A stretch of 64,000 bases of DNA from Myxocyprinus asiaticus. Its lineage: Eukaryota; Chordata; Actinopteri; Cypriniformes; Catostomidae. Below are positions 1 through 12,981 of the stretch, piece after piece. Each line of letters begins with the position of its first letter. The stretch's first letter is position 1. The notes under the pieces were generated by a model. That model was not told the DNA's origin, did no database searches, and saw only the letters and a program-made list of their open reading frames with translations. The stretch is from contig NC_059372.1 of NCBI RefSeq assembly GCF_019703515.2, positions 23,732,931 through 23,796,930 of the forward strand, written 5' to 3'. Position numbers and translations under genes: made by a program.

Positions 1-1312
1 AATATGCCCACCCCATATCTTCGCAAATTTTTCAGCTTCCTGTGGGGAAAGATGCGTTTCTTGAAGAAACACTATATCATATTTCTTACGCTTAAGAAAA
101 GAAATAACCTTCCTTCTTTTTATGGGGTGCCCCAACCCATTCACATTCCACGTGGAGAGAGACAATCCACTCATATTAACATTTGACATTTTGACATATA
201 AGAAAAAATAGATTGTGTGTCAAAAACAAGACTATAAAGACCACATTCCAACATTAGTGCACCCATCAAAACCCGAACATCTCCCAGAACCAAACAAACA
301 GATAAAAGAAAAACGTGCGCATTAACCCCGCACACGACAGTGCCAACTGGCATCCATCCCTCCAAACTCAAACAGTCCATGCACGCCTACGAGAAACCCT
401 GCGACAACTTTGCTGTTGGATTACTCAAGTCCGGTGTTTCTATACAAATTCTGTGAGACAGAATTACATGGCAAAATATAATCTCTAAAACAAACTGCAG
501 CCAATAGGTGGAATAAAGATGCATGTAGATTCATCCATGAAGGTGTGTTTCCAAGAAAGCCTTCCTTTACTCCTCGCCTCATGTTACACAAGATCTTTAT
601 CGGATGATCTCAGAAATTTGGCCAGAATTGATCAGGGCCGGTCTCCCTCTGCAGATCGCTGAGCAGGAACGCTGTGAGCTCGCTTGATTTCTAGCTTATG
701 GCTGCTATGTCAAGTAGATTCAGAAGGAGCCCATCTAGGAATTTCACCATATCCTGTCCCTCTTCGGCCTCAGGAATTCCGACAATACGGTGGTTATTAT
801 GCTGGCTACGGTTCTCCATGTCCTCCAACTTCTCCAAGACACGCTCCAAATCCACCTTGGTTCCTAGCGGATTAGCAGATAATTCCCTATCCGATGACTC
901 CAGATAATCGATCTGTTTCTTGGCATCCCCCACTCTTGTAACCACCTCAGTGAACTTTGCGTCCATGGCACTGATCGATCGATGTATCACAGCAAGATCC
1001 TCCAAGTCAGCAACGACCTTCGTCAGCATTGCCGACATGTTCAGCATCTCTCGCTGCATTTCCCGCACTTCCCCGACTAAGTCAACTCCCAGGCTCGCGG
1101 CCTGCTCGGGGGCGTCAGCTTGAGCACATAAGTGTCTTTTAATGTCTCCAGAGCCCGAGGATTTTGAATTCTTTGACATATTGTCCTCCTAGAACAGTTA
1201 TGGAACAGAGTGTATAGAATCAGGTTTATGTCATTAAAAGTGTTAAAACTAGCAAAGTGCGCAGAGCTCGCCATTCACACGTCCGATTCTTGCATGGCGT
1301 CACGTGAACCTT
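1..1312 (-). mobile_element. L1-clade LINE, 5' portion, runs off the left edge
   Basis: This stretch is a second copy of the L1-clade LINE seen at 31949-37858. The left edge (from base 1) matches the start of that copy's ORF2 endonuclease region near 35770-35960, and the right part matches its ORF1 and 5'UTR. The 5' end falls near 1312, where the two copies stop matching just after a shared segment ending in a CACGTGA motif. Compared with the longer copy it lacks most of the ORF1-ORF2 spacer and the C-terminal part of ORF1. The remainder of ORF2 would lie left of the window. Confidence 0.85.
691..1179 (-). pseudogene. LINE ORF1 protein (L1 transposase_22-like), C-terminally truncated
   Basis: The 162-residue frame starts with MSKNSKSSGSGDIKRH, nearly the same as the ORF1 start of the second copy at 37717. 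A coiled-coil-like segment (residues about 40-115) is followed by the hallmark of L1 ORF1 proteins, an ENRSQHNNHRIVGIPE motif at the start of the RNA-recognition domain. In the family ORF1p is a trimeric RNA-binding chaperone that coats LINE RNA. Here the frame stops soon after the RRM begins, and the sequence encoding the C-terminal domain is largely missing, so this is a remnant. Confidence 0.8.
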
Positions 1313-1994
1313 ATTGATATATTCTTTATATTGTCTCACCAGATGAAGCTGAATATGTAGGCTACATTAACTGTGGAATGTGTTTTTAACTTTGGTTTCG
1401 CCTGGTATTTCTGAGATTAATATCTGCTGAAACAGATATTAGCCTACAAGTATTTAAATCTCTGTGGGGCATTTAAACTGTTTGGGGATGAAGGATAAAC
1501 CATGCAATTACCTTCATTGGCGATATGGATGTAAATGTGGTCAGCTTTAAGAGACAGGCAGACGAGCTCCGCTATAAAATCATCACTTCTCTGGTCAGGA
1601 ATTCAACATCGCGCTCAGGTTGGTTTATGAATCCTTATGTGTGAATTGTGTGAAACATTTGGTGTTTATGTATTAACAGGCATTTTAAAAAGTGGAAAAT
1701 GTGTATAATATAGTGTCTTAGTAAACGTTACTCATGACAAGATTAGATTTCTGAGACGTGCACAATTAAGATGTGCGCATTTTCATTCATAAGATTTACA
1801 TTGTAGTAATATTGGTTTCACAGACTCATCGTTTTGTAATTTTCTATATTTTTATTTAAAATATTGCGTAATTCCTGTGCTCGTTGGATGATCAATCTTC
1901 CATATATTTTTCTATTATTCGGATGAATTCGTTATTCGTTTTGAAGTCATTATTTGTGCCTTTCCGAATAAGGTATTCGGCTTCGGGCACATCC
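1313..1994. other. AT-rich unique stretch, no gene seen
   Basis: No convincing open frame, RNA gene or terminal repeat was recognised. The DNA is AT-rich and lies between the LINE and a MITE fragment. Confidence 0.5.
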
Positions 1995-2330
1995 CTACCA
2001 TCCCAGATGTGTATGACTTTCTTTCTTTTGCTGAACACAAACAAAGATTTTTAAAAGAATATTTCAGCTCTGTAAGTCCATATAATGCAAGTGAATGTTG
2101 ACCCGAACTTTCAAGCTATAAAAGGACATAAAGGCAGCATAAAAGTAATCCATATGACTCCACTGGTTAAATCCATATCTTCAGAAGTTATATAATAAGT
2201 ATGGGTGAGAAACAGATCAAAAGTCTTTTTACTATCAATCTCTACTTTCACTTTCACATTCTTTTGTTTTTGGTGATATGCATTCTTCGTGCATATCGGC
2301 ACATGCTGGGCAGGTAGGAGAATTTATAGT
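1995..2330. repeat. Palindromic MITE fragment (left half)
   Basis: The sequence matches the left arm of the full palindromic element at 9069-9792: a CCCAGATGTGTATGACTTTC core, then GCTGAACACAAA, GCAAGTGAATG and GCAGCATAAAAGTAATCCAT blocks in the same order. The outer terminus (GGGATAGTTCAC) is absent, so this copy is truncated. It is non-coding. The family resembles the teleost Angel-type inverted-repeat elements, but the name is from memory. Confidence 0.7.
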
Positions 2331-2995
2331 AAAAAAGGGCTTACAGAAATCTCAACTATCATAACTCTTTCAAACAATAATTAAACTAATTTGTAAAGGT
2401 TTCTGTTCAATAAATTAACAGTGATCAAGTTACAAAAAGCTTGTTTTCCTTAACATGTCCTGCCATACACATTTAAAAGGCAAATCCTGCTCTTTTAGAT
2501 TGCACTTCCAACTGAGCGAGGGGAGAACAGCCTCACCAAGGACTGGTTCGATCTCAGCCTTACTTCAAAGGATTACCCTCTTATCAATCTCCTAAAAGCT
2601 GCTGTAAGAACTGTCACTAATTACTCTATCTTTAATTAACCAACACTTCAGCCCAGCCACCCAGGAGTGGCATGCTCCTAACAGATACAGTGCCTGACTT
2701 CAGTAAGAGGCCTTGAGCTCACTGGATATATTCGAAAGTGTGTTGTTTCTGTATGTGTTCAAGAACTATTGCCTGTATTGCAGACACGTAAGGCAGCGAA
2801 ACCAGAACTAAGAATATCCCCCACGCACACACACCACCACAAAAGGTCTCAGAGGGAACCCTCCCACCACCCGTACACGGTCCACACCTACTGCTTTTCC
2901 ATGCCCTTGCTTACTGCTGATAATCATCTGCAATGGAAAGTGTGTGGGGGCTTGCAGGAAACCCTTCAACTATTGTGCCAGGTTGTCTTAACATG

Positions 2996-3039
<44 letters not shown>

Positions 3040-3984
3040 TTTTTAAATTTGCTGCTTTTTCAATTTTACTTGATTACAATGAACCAAAGCAACACAATTC
3101 TAGAACATTTGAGTTGGAACTACATGAATACTTTTTGCGGTGTTAATGAGCTTTGCTTGGGACTCGATAAGGAGAATAAATGTTCAAATTAAGTGTTATT
3201 TTATGTGTTTTAGTGCAAGATTAATATAAATGGGGATACTTGTAAGTGCTTCAGTTTTTGTAATGTTGAGATTTAGAAGAGTTTCTGTTATGTTGGGGTT
3301 TTGGGGGTTACCATCACGGCGAAGAGTGGAGCTTGAGCTAATGATGAGAACAGGTAGATGTTGTGAAAAAATGGATTGCTTGCTTTGTTGAGCAAAGACT
3401 GTGGTAACTATAGCATAGTTACTAAAATACACTCTGTAGTGCTTCCAACCAGCATGTGTTTAGCATGCTAACTTTCACTTTGACACGCCTAATTTGGTTG
3501 TGTTTACTCAATTAAACTAGGTTCTTTCAAAATATAGTGTTTGTGTTGAGATTACTTAGTAATTTTAAATGAAGTAAACTCATTTTAAACATGTGCAACC
3601 ACTGTCCATGATTAAAACATGTTCAGCCAAAGAGCTATTTTTTGAGTGTACACACAGTCTGCTCAAAGCAATTAGTCAATGCTTAAAAGTGAGGTGTGCA
3701 ATTTGTACTATGGTCAAATACTTTCTCTATCCTATCCCAGCTGATTATGCAGAGGCAGCTAAAAGTAAACCTTTTGTTGGTTGATTTCCCCAAAAAAGTA
3801 TAAAGACTGTGGCTCTGTGGTTTGAGCGTACCAACCAGCCTGAAACAGCAATATTGGCTCAACTAATGCCTTGAGTTTGTGGTGGGACTATCTGTTTTTT
3901 TTTTCTACCATTGGCAGATAGGTGACTTTAAAGCATTACATTTAAGGAATTGCAAAATAAATAAATAAATAAATAAATCATAAG
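2331..3984. other. Mostly unique DNA with possible conserved patch
   Basis: No gene recognised. The part from about 2500 to 2720 is less AT-rich and non-repetitive within the window, and could be conserved non-coding DNA. A (CA)n tract follows, and about 3745-3930 loosely resembles the terminal MITE at 16504-16830. Confidence 0.35.
2997..3035. repeat. (CA)n microsatellite
   Basis: An uninterrupted CA dinucleotide run of about 38 bases. Similar short tracts occur near 6407-6439, 23966-23995 and 39175-39212. Confidence 0.95.
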
Positions 3985-4290
3985 CTGTGTCTGAATATGC
4001 ATACTTCCCTATTATATAGTATGCCAATGGAGTAGAATGTCCAAATCCTATGACCTAACATTTCCGGCGAGATTCTAAAGTACGCATACACTAAACACTT
4101 TACTGTCCCATAATGGCTGGGGAGCTGAGGAGGCGTCACATTTTAAACACTGTATTTAAAAAAATAAATAATAATTTAATGTCAGAGAACCGCAAGTCGG
4201 ACAACTCTTTTCAACTGAAAGTGCTACACATACTAAAAAAGTTGTTCCTTGTGCTTGTTTAACATTACCGGAGTAAAAAAATGTTTGCAG
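3985..4290. repeat. Dispersed non-autonomous DNA repeat, copy 1
   Basis: The segment shares a block order with 42826-43075: CTGAATATGCATACTTCCCT, a TATAGTATGCCA block, AGTAGAATGTCC, then CCCATAATGGCTGGGGAGCTGAGGAGG-like sequence. It is preceded by a short (AAAT)n run. No coding capacity. Superfamily not determined. Confidence 0.65.
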
Positions 4291-5460
4291 TTAGTATTGC
4301 GTTATATTTTCGGATCATGGGGCCATGCTCAAATAAACAGAGCAATGTTTTGTTTGGACCACGAAGCTACAGTGTTTACACTTTTCAAGAGAATCATCCT
4401 ATGAATAGCTTACTTATAGTTGTCCCTGCATATTAAGATGGGATATGAGGAAGTATTTTAACTTTAAAAAAATTACACATTTCATCTTTAAACAAAAGAC
4501 AGGTTTTACTAATGCAATTGTGGCTCTAAAGAAACAAGACAGTTTAGAGCACAAGACAAACAGCAATTATCTCCTTAATAGAAATCAAAGGAGGCAGGTG
4601 GCAATGTGGAATGCTGGTGTCTTGGTATGTTCCTGCCAATGAAACGATGGGAGAGGACTGCAGAGCCCTGCAGTCACGCCACCCCCGGTTCTCCCTGAGC
4701 AAGCCGGAGGTCGGCAGGAGCATGCATACATTAATGGCCTTCCACACTAATTGCTTCTCACTTAGACAAATCTCTGAAAATCACGGGATGAGCCGGCAGC
4801 ACTACTGACGCCCCCTGGGAGAGGAGATGGCAGGCAGGCGGGCGGGAGAGAGCGAGGTGGTGGGGGGCGGGGTTAAGCACCGCCAGGAGTGTGTGCGGTG
4901 TAGGTGCCTCTGGGGGTGGGGGGGGGGCGGCTACTCCCTGGAGGGAGTGAGGGAGTAAAGAAAAAAAAGAGAGAGGAAGAGAATAGATACATACACAGGC
5001 CTACACGCGCACACACATACACATTTGCTTGGAGAGATTCGTCCAGGGCAGGCAAACCTTGCCAGTCTCAGCCCCCGACCCCCTGGAAACATTCTTAGAT
5101 CTCTCCCTGCCTTTTTCTACAGCTTCCTATCTCTGCTCTCAAACACCAGCCCAGGGAAGGGAAAGATGAAAAAAAGAAAATCAATAGCATAGATGGATAG
5201 CCAGATAACAGGGTCCGGCATGCTCCGGCAGTGAGGCAATCCAGAGGGTGCCTTCACAACTTCCACACAAGCAAAAAGAAGAACAACACAAGGCTGTTAG
5301 AGAGAGAACCGATCTGCCCGAGGAACCTAATCTCACCCCCACACCTGTGCTCCAGTCCTCATTTATCCAGCCTTCCCACACACACCCACCAAACTAAAAC
5401 ACTTCATCCTCACTCCCTCTCTTTGCACCCATCTTCATCAGGCCTTCATCTATAAAGCGA
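4291..5460. other. Unique region with a GC-rich, strand-skewed patch
   Basis: From about 4560 the sequence leaves the AT-rich background. 4600-4800 looks non-repetitive and could be conserved regulatory DNA. 4830-4970 is strongly G-rich (a run of ten or more G), followed by a purine-rich block and, to about 5450, a C/T/A-rich stretch. Short frames on both strands look like composition artefacts. No exon with splice sites was recognised. Confidence 0.35.
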
Positions 5461-8400
5461 ACTCTAAACTCCAGGAAATTAGAAATTCTGCATAATTCAA
5501 TTCTATTGGTCTCATTAATATCACACAAGTAAGAGTGCAGTTGGACTAATATTAACACAGGTGTGATTCAGCTGTAGGCTCCAGGCCTTAAGTAAACACA
5601 GTTGTGCTGATATTCAGTACAACAGCATGATTGAGTGAAATTGCTTTTATACAAACAAGGAAAAAGTACATTTTAGATACAATGAGGTCCTAAATTTAAC
5701 ATAATTTATATTATTATAGATTTATAACAGAGCTTGTCCAATCAGATTAGAGAGCAGAAACTGTTGTATAAGTACCTGTTGTATTTACTATCTCATTATT
5801 ATGTCACTGGGTAATTTAATTATATTAAAGGAAACCATATGGATGGAACAGTTGCATGATATGCAAATTGGGTTCACAATGTCGAAACCTGGATCCAAGA
5901 AGTTACCAGCTTGCTATCAATTACATGGCCAGAAACTGCACCTGTTGGACATTGTTTCTTACAGGTAACACACATCACGAGGACCTCACCTTATAACTGT
6001 CAGTTTAAAAGTTGTTTGTTGTGAAATAAGCACTGTGAGAATCTTTTCTTGCATGAACCACCTCCGGAGGTGGTTTAAGACGCATTCCAGACGAAACTCG
6101 GTCAAGTGTAAATGCATATGGCTGTTCAAGCCACACATGTAAACTTTACTCCACCCAAACAGTGCTACGTCAGCAATCTCAGCATAAGGAAAAAGACAAA
6201 TATAACAGCTGCTACCAAGTTTTGCATAGAGCTCACGTTGCAGAATAAATAATAATAATAAACTATGAAACAGTGCACGCTGAAGGAGAGACAGAAATTC
6301 TTTCTTCATTTATGTGATGCAGATTGCTGGTGAAACTAAAACTAAAGACTTACAATGAGCAAAGCTGATGCACATCTTAACTATGACAAGCCCCGAGGAG
6401 AAATTACACACACACACACGCACACACACACACACACAGATACCCGCGTGCAGGGCAAAGTCACTTGAATTCAAATAATGTGCTATCGGAATTATCCTAC
6501 TTCTGACTTCTTAAGTGGTAAATACAAGTATGTCGCGTTCAAGTGCTTTGTTGTCAGAAAGAACAGGAAACATGGATGACGCCAGGTTCAGTCATACATA
6601 TTTCTTGAGGAACTTTTTTTTTGACACCATTTTACATATTACTCAGCTTGCTGATAATATTGGAATTTTGGTCGAATACACGCTATTTTCGCAGTGTAAA
6701 ATGTACAACATGCATCAAATGGCTGCTGATGTACATTTACACTTGCCATTAAAATGCGACCTGTATCTGGATTTTGTCCATATATGCATTGAATAGACAA
6801 GTGTAAATGCTTTTGTGATCGGAATGTGTTCTGATCTGCTTGTCCTGATTCCGAGGTAGTCGGGGACGCATTGATCGGATATCAACGCTATCTAGCCATC
6901 ATAACTGCATTCATCAGTCATTCACAGATTGTTGTAACACAAACTCCGTTCACTATCATTATGCCCCCTCCTCTCTCCAATGGCTATTGGCACACTAATG
7001 TTTACCTGACGTTTCTCCCATTAGTAAGAGTTCTTCTGTTGCCATCTTAGCTCTTTATTGAACAATTTCTATCTCTTGTAAACCTGTGGAAATGCTGAAT
7101 GAAAAAAAATTGAATCTTGAACTTACAACACTAGCATTCTGTGCTTTGTTTACATAAAGCAGTCAGGACTTGTGACTGTTACCATCAGCATGTAAGCTTG
7201 CTATCATATCTTGTTTGAAAGCTCTTAGTTATTGAATACTCTGATATTATTAACTGTTTGACCGAAGACAAAATAATGACATGATTTTAATGTGTTTAAT
7301 TAATAGCTTGTGTAAGCATTAACAGTGTGCATCAAATACTGATGATATTGCATTACATGGGTAATATCAGAACCTAGGTCCGTTTCTGAGCATATGGGGC
7401 CCCAAAGCGAAATTCTACTTTGAGATCCCATGAATGACACCACAATACAGTCTTTTTATATTAACTTAAAATTGGAATATATTAACTACACAAAACACAA
7501 AAATGTAATTATAAATGAACAGTTCGCGGCTTTTAGTATATTAAAAAAAACAATTATAATAATTTTGATCTTACTTTGTGGGGCCCCCTGGTGGCTCGGG
7601 GGCCTTAATATTCTTAATATACTGCTTATAGCTAGAAACGGCCCTGTCAGAAGTTGGAAGGATCCAACCCACCAGTTAAGTTTATCTTCATATTTCTCAT
7701 AACATTTTGTTTAACGCTTCTATATACACTTAAATGTTTTTTGTGGTCACAATGTTTCAAATTTCTTTTATTTCTATTTTTATTCCGTTGGTACAAGAAA
7801 ACCATGTAATAAAGATTTATGTATTTCCAGTCAGCATGGTGGCACAGAAGCTACTTGGTGTGGACAAATGTAAACGCAGATTTAGATTGGAAGATGCTGC
7901 ATGTGTCTCTAGCGCCATCTAGTTATAGATATAAAATAAATTGTAAACTAAGACAGGAAATTAGAACAAATCTTGAAAAGTCAAACAAATATGTATCCTA
8001 TTACAAATCCCTGTGTAATTGGCTACACACCTTTTTATACATTGTTTTTATTTGTACATTATTGTTTCTGTAAAATGTGTTTATTGTAATGTAGGTTTAG
8101 TTTAACTTTTTCCTTTTCTTCTTGGGAAAAAAAAACATCCTGAACAATCACAGTACATAAGCATTTTGACAGTTTGACAAACGTGTTTGTTTTGGGGAAG
8201 TATTTTTTTGTTTGTTTGTTTTTGTTTTTTTTTTGTACAGTCACAAAAAAAGTGAAAAAATATAGTTATTAACTGTACAAGGGGCAGCATTGTTCTAGAC
8301 ATGACAGAACAGTCTGCTCTTGGTCTGGGAAGTAAGGGAAAGGTAATAGTGAGAGTCAGGTCAGAGAGCAGATGAGGACACGTTCAGCAGTTCAGTTTGT

Positions 8401-9068
8401 GGTGAAAAGAAGTTCTGAGGCATATGCCTCTGTCATATTTTCTTTTTTATTCCTTGAATATGATGCCATCTGGTGGCCTTACTTTGGTATACCAGAAAAC
8501 TAGAACACACATGCCAACCTTAAGACATATTGAAGATATTTGAATTATTGGTTTCTTTATTTGTATTTATGTAAATTTGAGACAAAAGTAATTGACAATT
8601 GAAAAAAAAAAAAAAAATAATATATATATATATATGAACATTTATTGAAACTGAGCTGCAAATATGGCTAATTCTGAAATCCTTCTAAAGTCAGAGACTG
8701 GAATTAACACACACATTTTCTTATGCATTTACATGTCAATAACGCCTATTCTGTGTTCAGAAAGCCCACCCAGAAGAACTAAATGTGGGTTTGTCAACCC
8801 TTGTACTGTTCCTGGCAGTGTGTATAGTACCTACAGCTCTACACATACTTCGGAAAGTAATTAGAAAGTAAGCATTAGAAAAGAGTGACGGAAGTTTATT
8901 TCTAACAAGGTCCCTGATCATTTCAGTCTGACCATAACAGTGTAATAATGTGTGGCACATTAGTGTAGATTGTTTTTTGAACCTGTCATAATGTAATTCA
9001 AGATTGCAAAAAGGCTGTAAATGAATGTGTATGTGGGCAGCAAACAACTATAACAGTTTGTAACATTC
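5461..9068. other. Intergenic DNA, no gene seen
   Basis: AT-rich, with an (AC)n tract at 6407-6439 and a (TA)n tract near 8620. Blocks at 6060-6140 and 6690-6890 share wording (acgcattc, agtgtaaatgca) and may be arms of one old DNA transposon. 7390-7650 contains paired GGGGCCCC motifs suggestive of another inverted-repeat element. The frames of 60-107 codons here have no recognisable domains. Confidence 0.4.
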
Positions 9069-9792
9069 AAGGGATAGTTCACTCAAAAATGAAAATTCTC
9101 TCATCATTTACTCACCCTCATGCCACCCCAGATGTGTATGATTTTCTTTCTTCTACTGAACACAAATTAAGATTTTTAGAAGAATATTTCAGCTCTGCAG
9201 TCCCATTCAATGCAAGTGAATGGTGACCAGCACTCCAAATAGGAGATAAAGTCAGCATAAAAGTAATCCATAAGTCTCCAGTGGTTTAATCAATGTCTTC
9301 TGAAGCGATCCAGTTGTTTTTGGGTGAGAACAGACCAAAATATAACTCCTGTTTTTAATGTACATCTTGTCATTGAAGTCTTTAGGCACAATCATGAGTT
9401 CAAGCTCGATTACACTTCCCTAGTGCTTGTCGCATGCACAGAGTGCTAGATGGCGCTAAAGGAAGTGATCATGATCGCCAAGGAGATTGCTGATGTCAAG
9501 CTATATAGTAAAAATGGAGTTATATTTTGGTCTGCTCTCACCCTAAACCAACTGGATCACTTTAGAATTCATTGATGTCACCACTGGAGTCTGATGGATT
9601 GTGTTTATGCTGACTATCTGCTTTTGGAGTTCTGGTCACCATTCACTTGCATTGAATGGATGCAGAGCTGAGATATTCTTCTAAAAATCTTTGTTTTTGT
9701 TCAGCAGAAGAAAGAAAGTCATACACACTTGGGATAGCATGAGGGTGAGTAAATGATGAGAGAATTGTCATTTTTGGGTGAACTATCCCTTT
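9069..9792. mobile_element. Full-length palindromic MITE (Angel-like)
   Basis: Both ends carry the same inverted terminus: AAGGGATAGTTCACTCAAAA on the left, and its complement ending AACTATCCCTTT on the right. The two halves are inverted repeats along almost their whole length, including GATGTGTATGA/TCATACACA and GCAAGTGAATGG/CCATTCACTTGC, with the symmetry centre near 9430. It is non-coding and would fold into a very long hairpin. Partial relatives are at 1995, 11860, 13258, 16380, 59811 and 61505. Confidence 0.85.
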
Positions 9793-11859
9793 CAGGTTGA
9801 CTAAAACTTATTTTGTTGTTTGTTTGTTGTTTGTTATCAGGTTGACTAAATAACAGGTATAATTGAATAACTTTATTATGGATTTCGAATTGCAGCGAAG
9901 TATTTCACTGTCTCAATCTCTGTTTATCCAAGTTTTATTTAAAGGGCTCATATCATACATTTCTTATTACATATTTTTCCCATGAGGTCCACTTATAATG
10001 GTATAATGTTTTGCATTGAAAACTCATCATAATTTAGTTTTTCATGACCCTTAGAATTAAAAGAAGCCATATTTGTATGTAAAGTAAGTACAGAGCTGCA
10101 TACACTTTTTAAAAATTCTTACTCCCTAGATTATTATGCAAATTAGTTCTCCAACTATGCTTGAAGCACTGTATCAAATACTTGGAAACCTGATTTCATT
10201 CACTCTAAAACATGGCATACAATCCATGGATTTGTTCACTTTTGATCACATACTAATGCCCCTCCAAACCTCACTTTTTAGTAAACATTTAAGGTAATGG
10301 TTCACAGTGATACTTTAAACAAATATGCCTTCCGCCAGAGGCCCAAAACCATAAACATTACACCTGTTTACACAGAGAAAGCACAGTCAGCCAGAACCCT
10401 CAAGAGTATATCTATACAGCCAAATTCAAATGAAACATCCCTGTATTGAGACCATAAAAACATGAAGCCTGTGTCCCTCCACAAGTAGTTTCAAATCAGA
10501 GCATCTGGATGAGTTTCTGTAATAGACACATAGATACAAAGGGGGAGGATTGTGGCACAGCAGGACATGGTTCCTCTCCATGTTTTGCAGGGAATCGTGT
10601 TGTCTAGGGAACAGAGGGAGTCCAGGCCTCATTAAATGTGCTGAGGAGACCCATCAGGAGCTGTTTTACAGGGCCGGCCCATACTACTTTCTCATTACAA
10701 GCCTATCCTCCCTCAAGCAATGTGCTCACACAGCACAAACCCTCCAATATCAAATCAAATCAGCCAGCCAGGGAAATAACCCAGTAAAAACACACTCACA
10801 TCACACACTCCCACTTACACTTACACACACACACAAACACACAGTGAGTGTACGGCATGTGAAGAACATCCTCTCTTGTATTTTATGGCACTGGCCGAGA
10901 TGTTAACACGCACATACAGTATAGTGGTGTTGCGCAGAGATGAGCACACAGACAAAATCAGATCTCGGTAATTATATTGTGTTGTGTCAAAAGTTCAATT
11001 GCGCAAATATGTGTTTTCTCTAGCAGTGGTTTTGTATGTTGGTTTCATACCAACATAGTTCAAAATGCTGTTGAATTAGAGTCATTTTTGTAAATTCTAA
11101 CAAAAATTTCAATATCATTATATTTTTGTAATAGTTGTTGGATAAACAAATGAACACAACAAAACGACACTGGTCAGCTGTATAATGAAGGTAGATATTT
11201 CATAAATGTCAGGTCGGGGCAGGTTGTCACATGTGTTTTAAATGTCATTATTAAATTAAGTAATTACAATATTTGTTTGCCAAAACAATGGTTTGAATTT
11301 TTTTTATACATTAACTTTCTATTTTTGTTGTTTACTGAATTGTTTTGAGCTATATAGGAATTTTTTTACTTTTGACCTTGACTTTTCAATTACCTTTCCA
11401 GTCATTTGTATTACTGGATAAAGATTTTTTTTTAGTCATTTTAATTCAGACTGACCCACCAATGAATCATTCAGACCGATTTGTGAATCTATTTTATCGA
11501 TACATTGAAAAGAACCGACTCAAAAGAAAAAATTGCTCACAAATAAAAAAAATCAGCCTGGTCTCATAGTCACATTAATATGCCTAAATATTTGCTAAAT
11601 GATTTATACGTGGCTCGTTACAAGAGCCATTAAAATAACAATGACTTTTATTCCTATTCACACAAATCACGTGTAAAACGGCAGATTATCGATTAAAAAA
11701 CATACTTTTAGCCCTGTTCCCACACAATGCTATCTTGTAACATCAAAACACTTTTATTATAGTGCATGACTTGTAAGGCGATACATACATTATCCACATT
11801 TTTTTTTTTTTTTACAATAAATGCTCCTCCCTGCCCTGTAGGTGATGATATGCAGAAAG
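9793..11859. other. Intergenic DNA, no gene seen
   Basis: Mostly AT-rich. 10540-10720 is less AT-rich, non-repetitive and a possible conserved non-coding element. 11440-11540 has a block (GATTCATTCAGACCGATTTGTGAA) shared with repeat DNA in the last RERE intron at 59520-59600. No coding frame stands out. Confidence 0.4.
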
Positions 11860-12312
11860 AATGCAAATGGGCAAAAACAGAAGAAGAAGAATGTGAAAAT
11901 GGAGATTTATAGTAAAAAAGGACTTAAATATTGATCTGTTTCTCATCCACACCTATCATATTACTTCAGTCTTATTACTTTTATGCTGCCTTTATGTGAT
12001 TTTTTGAGCTTCAAAGTTTTGGTACCCATTCAATTGCATTGTGAGGACCAAAAGAGCTGAGATATTCTTCTAAAATATGTATATATTATACTTTAAATTG
12101 TGCTGTGTTAATATGATGTTATTGTAAATTGGTATATGTCTCATCACTGTCATGACTGCTACGTTGATCGGAACTGCACCCAAGAATTTCACACACCATT
12201 GCACTTGTGTATATGGCTGTGTGACAATAAAAGTGATTTGATTTTGATTTGATTTAAAAATCTTGAGTAAATGATGAGAGCATTTTTATATTTGGGTGAA
12301 CTATCCCTTTAA
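11860..12312. repeat. Palindromic MITE, right half, split by a LINE tail
   Basis: It matches the right arm of the 60-kb MITE: ATGGAGATTTATAGTAAAAAA, TTGATCTGTTTCTCA, GAGCTGAGATATTCTTCTAAAA, and then after an interruption AGTAAATGATGAGAG and GGGTGAACTATCCCTTTAA. The interruption is the LINE 3' tail at 12076-12255. The left half of the MITE is missing. Confidence 0.75.
12076..12255 (+). mobile_element. 5'-truncated LINE, 3' tail only
   Basis: About 180 bases that match the 3' end of the LINE at 44098-45773: TTGTAAATTGGTATATGTCTC, GACTGCTA, TGCACTTGTGTATATGG, GTGTGACAATAAA and a terminal (GATTTGATTT) repeat. It sits inside a MITE. It is a 'dead on arrival' insertion with no coding part. Confidence 0.8.
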
Positions 12313-12890
12313 GGTTTAGGGTACAGTGGACATTTCACATCAGAACTGCAGCGATAAATGCAAGGAGCCACACGTAAAAATATTGTCACAGTCACAACGA
12401 AGTTTTACTCTACACAAGCTTTACACAAGATCAATATCTAGCGAATTACATATTTTAGAGCAAAGCATAACAAGAAACATTTATATTCACTGTAGATATT
12501 TCTATGTAACTATATGGAGCGGAGTGAAAATCTGCATAGAGTGACAAACTTCGCTGGTGTGAAAAGTAAACATGTGCTTGAATCTTCTCTCTCCCACCTT
12601 TCAGAGAACAGCACATTCAAAATGGAGGACCATGTCTCTTTAACCTCCCACACAGAGATCTGCAGAGCAGAGCTAAATAATAACCGGCCACAGAGTACAC
12701 ACATCTCCTCTCTGTTTGCTCAAGGTCTAGTCAACTGAGAAGCCATTATCAGTGTTTACACAAGCAGCTTTTAAATGAATGATTCAGCAACAAGAAAAGC
12801 TTCATCATGGCCATTTGTATCCACTTGTCTAACCATAGCTAACATGTCTGTAAAGGTTTAACATTTATACATTTTGTTTATTTGTTGATT
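12313..12890. other. Intergenic DNA with an old dispersed repeat
   Basis: 12400-12530 contains AAGTTTTACTCTACACAA and GAGCAAAGCATAACA blocks that recur in the last RERE intron near 59630-59700 and 60610-60670, so it is a dispersed repeat of unknown class. 12590-12740 appears unique. Confidence 0.4.
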
Positions 12891-12928
12891 CCCTGATAGC
12901 ATACGTACATCATCCAGATGTCTATTTG

Positions 12929-12981
<53 letters not shown>

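Noticed and set aside
5986..6309. 107-codon minus frame with a hydrophobic start
   Set aside because: The region contains blocks shared with 6690-6890, so it is likely an old DNA transposon; no domain, and the hydrophobic part comes from T-rich sequence.
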